From: Paramicrobacterium humi
Lineage (GTDB): Bacteria; Actinomycetota; Actinomycetes; Actinomycetales; Microbacteriaceae
NCBI RefSeq assembly: GCF_900105715.1
Contig: NZ_FNRY01000001.1
Location: 248,001 to 312,000 of the forward strand
Length of the DNA stretch: 64,000 nucleotides
Reading direction: 5' to 3'
The notes under the pieces were generated by a model, which had not been told where the DNA came from, did not search any database, and saw only the letters and a list, made by a program, of their open reading frames with translations. Made by a program: the position numbers and the translations under genes. This document shows, piece after piece, positions 44,360 to 52,848 of the stretch (its first letter is position 1; each line of letters begins with the position of its first letter).

Positions 44360-45715
44360 ATGTCCCAGTCTCAGACACCTCTTGCAACACCCGAGGTTCC
44401 CGTTCCGGCGAACCCGCGCTCGCGCGTCATCCTCGCGAGCATGGTCGGCACCACGATCGAGTTCTACGACTTCTACGTCTACGCGACCGCCGCCGTCCTC
44501 GTTTTTCCGCACCTCTTCTTCCCGACCGGCGACCCGACGGTCGCGCTGCTCGCATCATTCGCGGTGTTCGGCGCCGCTATGGTCGCTCGCCCGCTCGGCG
44601 CGATCTTCTACGGCCACCTCGGCGACCGCCGCGGCCGCAAGGTCACGCTCGTCGCCTCACTGCTCACGATGGGAATCGCGACGTTCCTCATCGGCTTCCT
44701 GCCCACGTACCACCAGGTCGGCTGGTTCGCGCCGCTGCTTCTCGTGATCCTGCGTCTCGCGCAGGGCTTCGCGCTCGGCGGCGAATGGTCGGGCGCCGCG
44801 CTCGTCGCCACCGAGAACGCGCCGAAGGGAAAGCGTGCCTGGTACGGCACGTTCCCGCAGCTCGGCGCGCCGATCGGCTACATCATCGCCAACGGCCTGT
44901 TCCTCATCATCGCGGGCCTGCAGCCTGGGCAGGACGGCGGCCCGTCCGAGGCGTTCCTCAGCTGGGGCTGGCGCATCCCGTTCCTCTTCTCGGTCGTCAT
45001 GGTCATCGTCGGCCTGTGGGTGCGGCTCAAGCTCGTCGAGTCGTCGGCGTTCTCGAAGACCGTCAAGCAGGGCGCCGTGCGCAAGATCCCGCTTGGCACG
45101 GTTCTGCGCAACAACTGGCGTCAGCTCATCCTCGGCACGTTCTTCATGCTCGCCACGTACGTGCTGTTCTACCTCATGACGACGTTCACGCTGAGCTACG
45201 GAACGACGGCGAAGGATGCCGCCGTCGCGGGCCTCGGCTACTCGTACATCGACTTCGTGCTCATGTCGATCATCGGCGTCGTGTTCTTCGGCATCTTCAC
45301 CCTGCTGTCGGGCCCCTGGGCCGACCGCTGGGGTCGCCGCCGCACGCTCATCTGGGTGACCCTCGCGATCGTCGTGTTCGGCCTGCTGTTCGTTCCGCTG
45401 CTGAACGGCGGACACGTGGCAGTGATGGCGTTCCTCATCATCGGCTTCCTCCTCATGGGATCCACGTTCGGCCCCATGGGCGCTCTGCTGCCCGAGCTGT
45501 TCCCGACGAACGTGCGCTACACCGGTTCCGGCGTGAGCTACAACGTCTCGTCGATCCTCGGCGCCGCGGTGGCGCCGTTCATCGCCGTCGCCCTGTGGAG
45601 CGCCGGCGGGGGAAGCCCGTTCTGGGTCGGCATCTACCTCTCGGCGATGGCGCTCATCACCCTCGTCGCGCTGCTGGTCAGCAAAGAGACGAAGGACGTC
45701 GACATGGAGGCGTAG
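44360..45715 (+). CDS. MFS transporter, metabolite:H+ symporter (MHS) family
   Basis: Importer of the MHS branch (shikimate, citrate, proline/betaine transporters), 451 residues with about 12 hydrophobic segments. Signatures are ASMVGTTIEFYDFYVYATAA at the N-terminus, ARPLGAIFYGHLGDRRGRK (motif A), RLAQGFALGGEWSGAALVAT and a second motif A, GPWADRWGRRRT. ATG 44360 follows GAAGG. It stands alone, so the substrate is unknown. Confidence 0.9.
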   Translation: MSQSQTPLATPEVPVPANPRSRVILASMVGTTIEFYDFYVYATAAVLVFPHLFFPTGDPTVALLASFAVFGAAMVARPLGAIFYGHLGDRRGRKVTLVASLLTMGIATFLIGFLPTYHQVGWFAPLLLVILRLAQGFALGGEWSGAALVATENAPKGKRAWYGTFPQLGAPIGYIIANGLFLIIAGLQPGQDGGPSEAFLSWGWRIPFLFSVVMVIVGLWVRLKLVESSAFSKTVKQGAVRKIPLGTVLRNNWRQLILGTFFMLATYVLFYLMTTFTLSYGTTAKDAAVAGLGYSYIDFVLMSIIGVVFFGIFTLLSGPWADRWGRRRTLIWVTLAIVVFGLLFVPLLNGGHVAVMAFLIIGFLLMGSTFGPMGALLPELFPTNVRYTGSGVSYNVSSILGAAVAPFIAVALWSAGGGSPFWVGIYLSAMALITLVALLVSKETKDVDMEA

Positions 45716-45738
45716 CCTTCACTGCACATTCGGCTTCG

Positions 45739-45763
45739 CGCCGTCGGACGCTGTCCGGCGGCG
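45739..45763 (+). terminator. Hairpin after the MHS transporter gene
   Basis: CGCCGTCGGAC (45739-45749) pairs with GTCCGGCGGCG (45753-45763), 11 bp including one G-U pair. There is no U-tract. It is a plausible GC-rich actinobacterial terminator. Confidence 0.5.
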
Positions 45764-45766
45764 CGA

Positions 45767-45813
45767 GCGCCGTTAACGGCGCGCCGCCCGCGTTGACGGC
45801 GCTCTCGTAGACT
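45767..45813 (+). promoter_or_regulatory. paiB-like promoter with direct repeats
   Basis: TAGACT (45808-45813) lies six bases before ATG 45820. Upstream CGTTAACGGCG (45771) and CGTTGACGGCG (45791) repeat 20 bp apart, two helical turns. The first also sits in a perfect 16-bp palindrome (45767-45782). The repeats flank the -35 position, so a regulator probably binds there. Confidence 0.5.
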
Positions 45814-45819
45814 GCGACC

Positions 45820-46446
45820 ATGCGTCACAATCCCGTCTACGAGCTCACCGACCCTGAGGTCATCGCGCGCGTCATCCGCGAGAACCCGTGGGCGACGATC
45901 GTGTCGAACGCGAGCACGGGCCTCGTCGCCTCGCACTACCCCGTGCTGCTCGAGGGCGAAGGCGATGCGCTCAGCGTCGTCTCCCACATGGGACGTCCCG
46001 ATGAGGAACTGCACGAGCTCGGCGCGCACGAGATGCTCGTTATCGTGCAGGGGCCGCACGGCTACGTCTCGCCAGCCTGGTACGAACCGGGGCCGGCCGT
46101 GCCGACGTGGAACTTCGTCACCGTGCACCTGAGCGGCGTGCCCGAAATCCTGAGCGATGACGAGAACATGGCGGTCCTCGAGCGCCTCGTCGAACGATCC
46201 GAGAACCGGATGTCGCATCCGCGGCTGCTGCACGACTCCCCCGCGCAGTCGGAGTATTCGCGGCGCCTCATGCGCGGCACGGTCGGATTCCGCTTGCGCG
46301 CCGAGAAGCTCGTGGCGAAGGTCAAGATGAGCCAGTCCCGCCCCGCGGACACCGTTCGCCGCATCACCGAGGAGCTCGCGGGCGACGGCCCCTACGCGAG
46401 CGAAGCGCTTGCGCGCGAGATGCGGGACGCGAACCCTGGCGTGTGA
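45820..46446 (+). CDS. PaiB-like FMN-binding negative transcriptional regulator
   Basis: PaiB-family protein, 208 residues, with a split-barrel flavin-binding fold. Motifs are PWATIVSNASTGLVASHYPV, HMGRPDEE, GPHGYVSPAWYE and VPTWNFVTVHL. In Bacillus the family is linked to control of sporulation and degradative enzymes, but many members may be flavin enzymes. The likely leaderless start is ATG 45820. It converges on the broken gene at 46453, with six bases between stops. Confidence 0.88.
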   Translation: MRHNPVYELTDPEVIARVIRENPWATIVSNASTGLVASHYPVLLEGEGDALSVVSHMGRPDEELHELGAHEMLVIVQGPHGYVSPAWYEPGPAVPTWNFVTVHLSGVPEILSDDENMAVLERLVERSENRMSHPRLLHDSPAQSEYSRRLMRGTVGFRLRAEKLVAKVKMSQSRPADTVRRITEELAGDGPYASEALAREMRDANPGV

Positions 46447-46452
46447 CCCCGT

Positions 46453-46853
46453 TCACCGCCAGGGCGCATAGCGACGTCCCGCGAACGTGGGAGCGCGCGT
46501 GCCGAACGACACGATGGCCCCATCCCGCGAACGGCCGATGATCTCGTCGGAGCCGAGCGCGACCGCCTCGCCGCGCGCCGCTTCGCGAATCTCGTCGGGC
46601 ATCTGCCCGTGATGCTCCTCGTAGTAACGCGGCAGCCCGCCCGGCGGAGTCTCGGCGGGGCGGCGTTGAGGGTCCAGCTGATCTCCTCACCAACCGCGAA
46701 CGGCTCGCCACAGCACGACTGTTCCCACCCGGAGACTTCCACGTCGATATGCACGAGGAAACGGTCATGGATGCCGGAGCTGAACGAAACCTCCTGCGGG
46801 ATGAACGACTCAGTGTCGACCTCAAGCCGCCACACGTGGCATCCTGATGCCAT
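46453..46853 (-). pseudogene. Frameshifted small protein (DUF6578-like)
   Basis: The N-terminal frame reads HVWRLEVDTESF, then VEVSGWEQSCCGEPFAVG and EEISWTLN. Between about 46641 and 46675 the reading passes to another frame, which continues PPGGLPRYYEEHHGQMPDEI and ends FAGRRYAPWR before a TGA at 46453. Joining the two frames gives about 130 residues resembling DUF6578 proteins of unknown function. One base is missing, so this is a pseudogene or an assembly error. A GTG at 46835 with AGGA upstream is a likelier start than ATG 46853, which overlaps the opposing gene's ATG. Confidence 0.65.
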
Positions 46854-47412
46854 GGCGCGAACCTGGCTCTCCGTTTCTGTCGAGTTGATCGGTGGTCGGG
46901 GGACGTATCCGTGGCCGTGGCCCGGGCGTTACTTCGCGGTCGGCCCCTCGCACACTTTCGCGCAGCTCGCGGATGCCATCAACGATGCGTTCGCGCGGTG
47001 GGACAAATCGCACCTGTCGATGTTCACGCTCGCTGATGGACGCGACATCATGGACGTGGAAACGGGAATCGAGTTCGCGTCCGACCCGTTCGGTCCTCTT
47101 GAGGTTTCGCTCGACATCGATACGACCACCGTTGCTCGTACCGTGAAACCGGGGGACGAATTCCGCTTCGTCTTCGACTTGGGCGACGACTGGAAGCACC
47201 TGTGTCGGGTCCATGAGCAGAAGATCGACCCGATGGAAGAGTTGGGAATCCGCCCCAAGGCGCCGCTTCCCTACTGGGGATGGGGAGAGATCCCAGATCA
47301 GTACGGGCGACGCTGGGCCGATGACGAGGGCGACGGCCCGGTTCCACGCCGACCGAAGACTCTGCATCCGATCGCGACGCATGAGTGGCCGACCCGGCAA
47401 CGGCGATCCTAG
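46852..47412 (+). CDS. Plasmid pRiA4b ORF-3-like protein
   Basis: Protein of 186 residues belonging to the pRiA4b ORF-3 family, whose function is unknown. The family pattern is visible: TFAQLADAINDAFARWDKSH near the N-terminus, then FRFVFDLGDDWKHLCRV in the middle and a proline/charged C-terminus. The ATG at 46852 overlaps the possible minus-strand ATG (46853). It is followed by the convergent ABC exporter genes. Confidence 0.8.
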   Translation: MARTWLSVSVELIGGRGTYPWPWPGRYFAVGPSHTFAQLADAINDAFARWDKSHLSMFTLADGRDIMDVETGIEFASDPFGPLEVSLDIDTTTVARTVKPGDEFRFVFDLGDDWKHLCRVHEQKIDPMEELGIRPKAPLPYWGWGEIPDQYGRRWADDEGDGPVPRRPKTLHPIATHEWPTRQRRS

Positions 47413-47473
47413 CTCGGCCGATGCGTCGACGTCTCGGATCACAGGTCGCCCCGCAGATCCTCGAGCAGCGCCT

Positions 47474-48289
47474 TCAGTCGAGGAACAGGGCGCGCAGGCG
47501 CCGGGTCGTGAACACGAGGCCGACGACGATCATGACGGCGAAGTAGAGCACGTGCCACAGCATCCCGACGCTGACGACGCCCGTCGTGAGCCCGCGCACG
47601 AGCTCGACGCCGTGCCAGAGCGGCAGCGCCTGGATGACGTACTGCACGGATTCCGGGTAGACGCTCAGCGGGTAGAACGTGGCAGAGAACAGGAACATGG
47701 GCATGAGGAAGAAGTTGATCCAGTCCATGTGCTGGAACGTCTTCATGTAACTCGTCACGGCCATGCCGAAGCTCGCGAACGCGAACGCGATGAGCAGCAC
47801 GGACGGGAACGCGAGCAGCGCCCACCACGACAGGTTGAGGCCGAGCAGCTGCATCACGACCATGAAGCCGAAGGCGTACAGCGCGCCGCGGATGAGGGCG
47901 AGCGAGATCTCGCCGAGAGCGATGTCGAACGGACCGAGTGAGGTCGACAGCATCCCCTCGTAGATCTTCGAGAACTTCATCTTGAAGAACACGTTCCACG
48001 TGGAGTCGTAGACGGCGCCGTTCATCGCCGCGACGGCGAGAAGCGCGGGAGCGATGAAAGCCGCATACGGGATCTCGTGCCCGCCCGGGCCTTCCACGTT
48101 GCCGACGAGCGCGCCAAGACCGATGCCCATCGACAGCAGGTAGAAGATGGGCTCGAAGAAGCCGGAGAGCATGACGAGCCAGTTCGTGCTCGCGGTGGCG
48201 CGCCAGCCGCGCAGCATGACGGAGCGGGCGTTGCCCGCGTAGATCGCGGAGGCGCCGCGCCGGCGCGCGGCGACAGTCGGCGCGGTCAT
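47474..48289 (-). CDS. ABC-2 type exporter permease B
   Basis: Membrane subunit of an ABC-2 exporter, 271 residues with six hydrophobic segments. Family motifs are EPIFYLLSMGIGLGALVG, PALLAVAAMNGAVYD and LFSATFYPLSVYPES. It overlaps permease A by four bases (ATGA). Two permeases and one ATPase form a DrrAB/daunorubicin-type system. The substrate may be a lipid or drug. Confidence 0.88.
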   Translation of the reverse strand: MTAPTVAARRRGASAIYAGNARSVMLRGWRATASTNWLVMLSGFFEPIFYLLSMGIGLGALVGNVEGPGGHEIPYAAFIAPALLAVAAMNGAVYDSTWNVFFKMKFSKIYEGMLSTSLGPFDIALGEISLALIRGALYAFGFMVVMQLLGLNLSWWALLAFPSVLLIAFAFASFGMAVTSYMKTFQHMDWINFFLMPMFLFSATFYPLSVYPESVQYVIQALPLWHGVELVRGLTTGVVSVGMLWHVLYFAVMIVVGLVFTTRRLRALFLD

Positions 48290-49128
48290 CGGTTGAGCCT
48301 TCGTGCGGCGACGCGCCGTGCCAGCATCCACCCGATCGCGGCCAGCAGCACGAGGTACGCGACGTGGACGACGCTCAGCCACACCGGTTCGACGTGGCCG
48401 TACGCGAACACGCGCGCGAGTTCTGTGCCGTGCCAGAGCGGCGAGACCCAGCCGATCCACTGCAGGAACCACGGCAGCTGCGTGAGCGGGAACACCGTGC
48501 CCGAGAACAGGGTGAGCGGAAGCACGAGGAAGCGCATGACCATGGCGAGCTGCCCGCTGTCTCGCTCGAGGGTCGCGGTGTAGGCCATGAGCGGGGCGCC
48601 GAAGGCGAGGCCTGTCAACACGGCCGGGACGAGCGCGAGCCAGCCGTACGGTCCGGGGACAGCGCCGAACAGCAGCATGAACACGAAGTACAGCACCGAG
48701 GTCACGATCAGGCGGGCGGTCGTCGCGATGGCCTGCCCGTCGATGATCTGGCCCGGTGTCAGCGGGCTCGCGCCCATGCCCGTGAAGATCGGGTTCCACT
48801 TGAAGCCGAGCATGATCGGATAGCTGAATTCCTCGGATGCCGCCTGGAACGACGCCATGACCAGGAGGGCGGGAGCGACGAAGACGAGGTAGCTCACGCT
48901 CAGCCCGTTGCCCTCGACGTTCGCGTCGACGAGACTCGCGAGTCCGACGCCCATGGCGAAAAGGTACATGAGCGGCGATCCGATGCCCGTGGCGATCACG
49001 GTCTGGGTGTAGGCGAGCATGCTGCGGAAACGGTGCTCGGCAACGTACCAGGCTCCCCATCGGCGCGTCGCCCGGGAGGCGGACCGCGCGCGAGCGGCAT
49101 CCGTCGTCGTCATGGTCGGGGTGGTCAT
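48286..49128 (-). CDS. ABC-2 type exporter permease A
   Basis: First permease of the exporter, 280 residues. Motifs parallel permease B: SPLMYLFAMGVGLASLV, PALLVMASFQAASEE and LFSGTVFPLTQLP. The two permeases look like an ancient duplication. It overlaps the ATPase upstream by four bases (ATGA) and permease B downstream by four bases. Confidence 0.88.
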   Translation of the reverse strand: MTTPTMTTTDAARARSASRATRRWGAWYVAEHRFRSMLAYTQTVIATGIGSPLMYLFAMGVGLASLVDANVEGNGLSVSYLVFVAPALLVMASFQAASEEFSYPIMLGFKWNPIFTGMGASPLTPGQIIDGQAIATTARLIVTSVLYFVFMLLFGAVPGPYGWLALVPAVLTGLAFGAPLMAYTATLERDSGQLAMVMRFLVLPLTLFSGTVFPLTQLPWFLQWIGWVSPLWHGTELARVFAYGHVEPVWLSVVHVAYLVLLAAIGWMLARRVAARRLNR

Positions 49129-50051
49129 TCGATCAGGCTCCGGCCGGTGAGGCGGAGGAACACGTCCTCGAGGCTCGAGCGGCGCACGAGGCTCGTGATC
49201 GGGTTGTGGCCGCGGGAGGTGAGGGCGCTGAGGGCTTCCTCGCCGTTTGCCGAGTAGATGAGGATGCGGTCGGGAAGCACCTCGAGGCGGTCGCCGACGT
49301 TCTCGAGGTCGCGTGCGACCACGTGGTTGTTCTGCGAGCCGAAGCGCACCTCGAGCACCTCGCGGGACGAGTACTGTCGGATGAGCGCCGATGGGGAGCC
49401 CTCGGCCATGATGCGGCCCTTGTCGACGACGACGAGGCGGTCGCACAGCTGCTCGGCCTCGTCCATGTAGTGGGTCGTGAGCACGAGCGTCGTGCCCTGC
49501 TCCTTGAGGCGGAACAGGCGGTCCCACAGGATGTGGCGGGCCTGAGGGTCGAGACCTGTCGTGGGCTCGTCGAGCAGGAGGATGCGCGGGTCGTTGATGA
49601 GGGCTCGGGCGATCGTGAGGCGCCGCTTCATGCCACCGGAGAGGTCGTCGACCTTCGCCTTCGCCTTGTCCTCGAGCTGCGCGAACGCCAACAGCTCGTC
49701 GGCGCGACCGGCCACGAGCCGGCGCGGCAGACCGAAGTAGCGACCGTAGACGAGGAGGTTCTCGCGAGCGCGCAGCTCCTCGTCGAGGTTGTCGGCCTGC
49801 GGGACGACGCCGAGCTGCGACCGAATCTCCGGGCCGGCGTCGTTCGGGTCGAGTCCGAGAACGCTGAGAGTGCCCGAGGTGCGTGTGGAGACGGCGCCGA
49901 TCATGCGCATGGTCGTCGACTTGCCCGCGCCATTGGGGCCGAGCAGCCCGAACGATTCGCCGGGCGACACCGCGAAGGAGATGTCGTCGACGGCGGCGAA
50001 GTCCTTGTACTTCTTGACGAGGTTCGTGGCTTCGATGACAGGTGCTGGCAC
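49125..50051 (-). CDS. ABC-2 type exporter ATP-binding protein
   Basis: Cytoplasmic ATPase of the DrrA-like class, 308 residues. Walker A is LLGPNGAGKSTTMRMIG, the signature is DLSGGMKRRLTIARAL, and Walker B is RILLLDEPTTGLDPQ, followed by LVLTTHYMDEAEQL. A C-terminal extension of about 80 residues is typical. It begins with GTG at 50051, seven bases after a TAGAGT box. It is first in the three-gene operon. Confidence 0.92.
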   Translation of the reverse strand: MPAPVIEATNLVKKYKDFAAVDDISFAVSPGESFGLLGPNGAGKSTTMRMIGAVSTRTSGTLSVLGLDPNDAGPEIRSQLGVVPQADNLDEELRARENLLVYGRYFGLPRRLVAGRADELLAFAQLEDKAKAKVDDLSGGMKRRLTIARALINDPRILLLDEPTTGLDPQARHILWDRLFRLKEQGTTLVLTTHYMDEAEQLCDRLVVVDKGRIMAEGSPSALIRQYSSREVLEVRFGSQNNHVVARDLENVGDRLEVLPDRILIYSANGEEALSALTSRGHNPITSLVRRSSLEDVFLRLTGRSLIE

Positions 50052-50058
50052 GAATCAC

Positions 50059-50064
50059 ACTCTA
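50059..50064 (-). promoter_or_regulatory. -10 box of the ABC-2 exporter operon
   Basis: Minus-strand TAGAGT ends seven bases before GTG 50051. No -35 hexamer or Shine-Dalgarno sequence is convincing, so the transcript may be leaderless. Confidence 0.4.
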
Positions 50065-50097
50065 TGGCGGCCGGCCGACACGGGGAAGACGCGCAAT

Positions 50098-51414
50098 TCA
50101 CGATCCGCTCGTGCGCTGGATCGAGATCTCCTGCGTCGCGAGTTCCTCCTGCGCCTGCTCGACGTCGCCGAACTGCAGCCGGAGCCGGCGGTTGGCGAAG
50201 CGCACGCGCATGTTGTGGAACTTGACGAGGTAGAGCACTCCGACGATGGCCGCCGCGAAGCCGGAACCGGCACCGACCGCGAGGCCCCAGCGGGCGCCGA
50301 AGGTGTCGGCGACCCAGCCGACGATGGGCGCACCGATGGGGGTGCCGCCCATGAAGATCGCCATGTAGATGGCCATCACCCGCCCTCGGACCGTCGGGTC
50401 GGTTGAGAGCTGCACGACACTGTTCGCGCTCGTCGTGAGTGTCTGCGCGGAGATTCCGATGATGGTGAGGGATGCCGCGAACAGCCAGTAGCCGGGAGCG
50501 ACCGCGGCGAAGGTGCAGCCGACCCCGAAGACGGCGCCGCCCGCGAACAGCAGACTGATGCGCGGTCGTTCGCGTCGGGCGGCGAGCAGGGCGCCCGCGA
50601 CGGAGCCGATCGCCATGATCGAGGAGAGGACGCCGAACTCCCCGGCGCCCTTGTGGAACACCGTCGTCGCCATCGTCGAGGTGAAGATCGGGAAGTTGAG
50701 GCCGAACGTTCCGATGATGAAGATGATGACGAGGATCACCATGATGTCGGGACGGTGCCGGATGTAGCGGAATCCCTCGATCAATCCTGCTTTGCCGCCG
50801 CTCGCGCGCTCGGTCGAGTACAGCTCGTGCTTGCGCAGCAGCGCGAGCGAGGCGAGCACCGCGGCGAAGGAGGCCGCGTTGATCAGGAACACCCAGCCCG
50901 TGCCGATGACCGCGATGAGCAGCCCGGCGACAGCGGGCCCGATCATGCGCGCGATGTTGAACGACGCCGAGTTCAGGCCGACCGCGTTCGAGAGGTTATG
51001 GCGTTCGACGAGCGACGATACGAAGACCTGACGGGCAGGAGCGTCGAATGCGGCGGTGCAGCCGAGCAGGAACGCGAACACGTAGACGTGCCAGAGCTGC
51101 ACGACGCCCGTGACCGTGAGCAGACCGAGAAGCAGGCCGAGCACGCCCATCGCCGACTGAGTGGCCATGAGCACGTGGCGCCGGTCGAAGCGGTCAGCGA
51201 CCCAGCCGGTGACCGGGAGCAGCAGCACGGGAGGGCCGAACTGCAGTGCCATCACGATGCCGACCGCTACCGCGTTGTTGTCGGTGAGCTCGGTGAGCAC
51301 GAGCCAGTCCTGGGCGGTGCGCTGCATCCACGTCCCGACGTTCGAAACGAGGGCGCCCGCCGCCCACAGCCGATAGTTGTAGCCGGCAAGAGACCGGAAG
51401 GTCGCGCTGGTCAC
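50098..51414 (-). CDS. MFS exporter (EntS/MFS_3-like)
   Basis: Proton-coupled exporter, 438 residues with about 12 hydrophobic segments. The MFS_3-type start is FRSLAGYNYRLWAAGALVSN followed by GTWMQRTAQDWLV, with GWVADRFDRRHVLM as motif A. The C-terminal 40 residues are charged and cytoplasmic (RLRLQFGDVEQAQEELA). GTG 51414 has no strong ribosome site. A 32-bp inverted repeat lies 45 bp upstream. Confidence 0.88.
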   Translation of the reverse strand: MTSATFRSLAGYNYRLWAAGALVSNVGTWMQRTAQDWLVLTELTDNNAVAVGIVMALQFGPPVLLLPVTGWVADRFDRRHVLMATQSAMGVLGLLLGLLTVTGVVQLWHVYVFAFLLGCTAAFDAPARQVFVSSLVERHNLSNAVGLNSASFNIARMIGPAVAGLLIAVIGTGWVFLINAASFAAVLASLALLRKHELYSTERASGGKAGLIEGFRYIRHRPDIMVILVIIFIIGTFGLNFPIFTSTMATTVFHKGAGEFGVLSSIMAIGSVAGALLAARRERPRISLLFAGGAVFGVGCTFAAVAPGYWLFAASLTIIGISAQTLTTSANSVVQLSTDPTVRGRVMAIYMAIFMGGTPIGAPIVGWVADTFGARWGLAVGAGSGFAAAIVGVLYLVKFHNMRVRFANRRLRLQFGDVEQAQEELATQEISIQRTSGS

Positions 51415-51458
51415 GAATCGGCACGCTCTCGAGTTGTAGCAGATGCTGCGTGCATAGA

Positions 51459-51490
51459 TTGTTAGCCTATCAAATTAGCAATGCTAACAA
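51459..51490 (-). promoter_or_regulatory. Nested inverted repeats upstream of the MFS exporter
   Basis: TTGTTAGC (51459-51466) and GCTAACAA (51483-51490) are perfect inverted repeats. Inside, TTAGC-AAT-GCTAA (51475-51487) forms a second one sharing its right half. The area is unusually AT-rich for this genome. It is a probable repressor operator; TetR- and MarR-type sites have this form. Confidence 0.6.
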
Positions 51491-51572
51491 GTTACGCTCG
51501 CGGACTGCTGCTTCGCAAGGACTTGCGCGCCGCCCGGAAAGCACCCTCTCCGCGGCACACAGCTGCAGCGCC

Positions 51573-52079
51573 TCAGTGTGGCGAGAACTCCCCCGCAGGC
51601 GAGAGCGCGTACTCGGATCCCGACGGCGTTCGCGACAGCACGCCGTAGTCGACAAGGTGCCGCCGAAGCCTCGCGGTGTCCTCGTCGAACCTCAGGAGCC
51701 GCTCGTTCAGCTCGGGCTCGGCGAGGCGCTCGTCGGGAGCGATGACGTGGGCGGCGATGAATCCCAGGAGCTCGACGCGATCGTCAGGCTTCGAGGGGTA
51801 TCGGTCGACGCGGCCGTCCCGGCGCAGGTAGCGCTCGGGCCCTGCCTGCGGCGATTCCTCAGCGGTCTCACGCAGAAGCGTTCGCAACGCAGAGCCGTCG
51901 GCGATGAAGCGATCGCCGTCCGCGACGATCAGACCGGCACGTTCGAGCTGACGCACGCTCTTCGGCGGCGCGTCGGCCACGTCGTGCCCGAGCACGACGT
52001 GCGCGTACGCGCGGCGCGCCTCGGCATTGGCGAGCGCTGCGACGACGGCGCGCCAGGAGATCGATGATTCCTCGGTCAT
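51573..52079 (-). CDS. DUF2087-domain protein
   Basis: Protein of 168 residues. An N-terminal winged-helix-like region (about 5-85) has SWRAVVAALANAEARRAY and PPKSVRQLERAGLI. The C-terminal DUF2087 domain (about 88-160) has RYPSKPDDRVELLGFIA and a typical LRRHLVDYGVLSRTPSG. The family is probably a transcription factor group, and it could bind the repeat upstream of the MFS gene downstream of it. The function is not established. Confidence 0.8.
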   Translation of the reverse strand: MTEESSISWRAVVAALANAEARRAYAHVVLGHDVADAPPKSVRQLERAGLIVADGDRFIADGSALRTLLRETAEESPQAGPERYLRRDGRVDRYPSKPDDRVELLGFIAAHVIAPDERLAEPELNERLLRFDEDTARLRRHLVDYGVLSRTPSGSEYALSPAGEFSPH

Positions 52080-52108
52080 GTCGCAACACTAACCGCAGGC
52101 GCGAGCGA

Positions 52109-52732
52109 TCAGGCGGTCACGAGTCGCTCGACGAAGAGCGCGATACCCACGAGGATCATCGCGGCGCCCGAACAGCGCGTGACGATGCGGGCAACGCTCG
52201 GGCGAGCGCGAAGCACAACGCGAGCTCCGGCGCCGACTCCCGTGTAGACGAGGGCGCTGCTCGCGATGTGCACGAGGCCGAGCACGAGAATCTGGACGCC
52301 GATGGGCCAGTTCGTGTGCGCGTCGGCGAATTGCGGTACGAGGGCGACGAAGAGGATGAACACCTTCGGGTTCAGTCCGCTCACGCCGAAGCCCGTGAGC
52401 ACCTGGCGCCACGGGGACTCGGCCTCCCCGACGGCTTCGCCGGCGTACGGCGCCGCCGGCCGCCGGAGCAGTCCGATGCCGAGCCAGACGAGGTAGGCGC
52501 AGCCGGCGATCGTGAGCACCGTGAGCAGAACCGGGGCTCCGGCCACGAGCGCGCCGACGCCCGCGGCGACGACGAGGGCGGCGAGCAAGTGTCCGCTCAG
52601 CATGCCGCCGACAGCCGGAAGCACCGTGCGATTGCGCAGCCCGGCCGAGATCGCGTATGCCCAGTCCGCGCCCGGGGTGATCACGAACATGAATGACACC
52701 GCCCAGAACGCGACGACGGTTCCGATGGCCAC
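52109..52732 (-). CDS. LysE-family amino-acid exporter
   Basis: LysE/RhtB-type exporter, 207 residues with six hydrophobic segments. The family start is FWAVSFMFVITPGADWAYAI, followed by GHLLAALVVAAGVGALV and GVSGLNPKVFILFVALVPQF. GTG 52732 follows GGAAGGGAG. It is divergent from the Lrp-type regulator, which probably controls it in response to an amino acid. Confidence 0.9.
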   Translation of the reverse strand: MAIGTVVAFWAVSFMFVITPGADWAYAISAGLRNRTVLPAVGGMLSGHLLAALVVAAGVGALVAGAPVLLTVLTIAGCAYLVWLGIGLLRRPAAPYAGEAVGEAESPWRQVLTGFGVSGLNPKVFILFVALVPQFADAHTNWPIGVQILVLGLVHIASSALVYTGVGAGARVVLRARPSVARIVTRCSGAAMILVGIALFVERLVTA

Positions 52733-52787
52733 GTCTGCTCCCTTCCGCACGCACCGTGCGCCGCGACAGAAGAAGACTATGAGCATT

Positions 52788-52818
52788 GTGCCGAAAAGTG
52801 CTTCCGTTGTTTCGACAC
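52788..52818. promoter_or_regulatory. Inverted repeat between lysE-like and lrp-like genes
   Basis: GTGCCGAAA (52788-52796) and TTTCGACAC (52810-52818) are complementary at eight of nine positions around a 13-base spacer. The position between a divergent Lrp regulator and exporter is that of an Lrp binding site. Confidence 0.5.
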
Positions 52819-52848
52819 TCTGCGGACTACTGAGCAAGAATGTGATGC

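Noticed and set aside
45793-45798. TTGACG as -35 box of the paiB-like gene
   Set aside because: It is only nine bases from the TAGACT box, too close for a sigma-70-type promoter.
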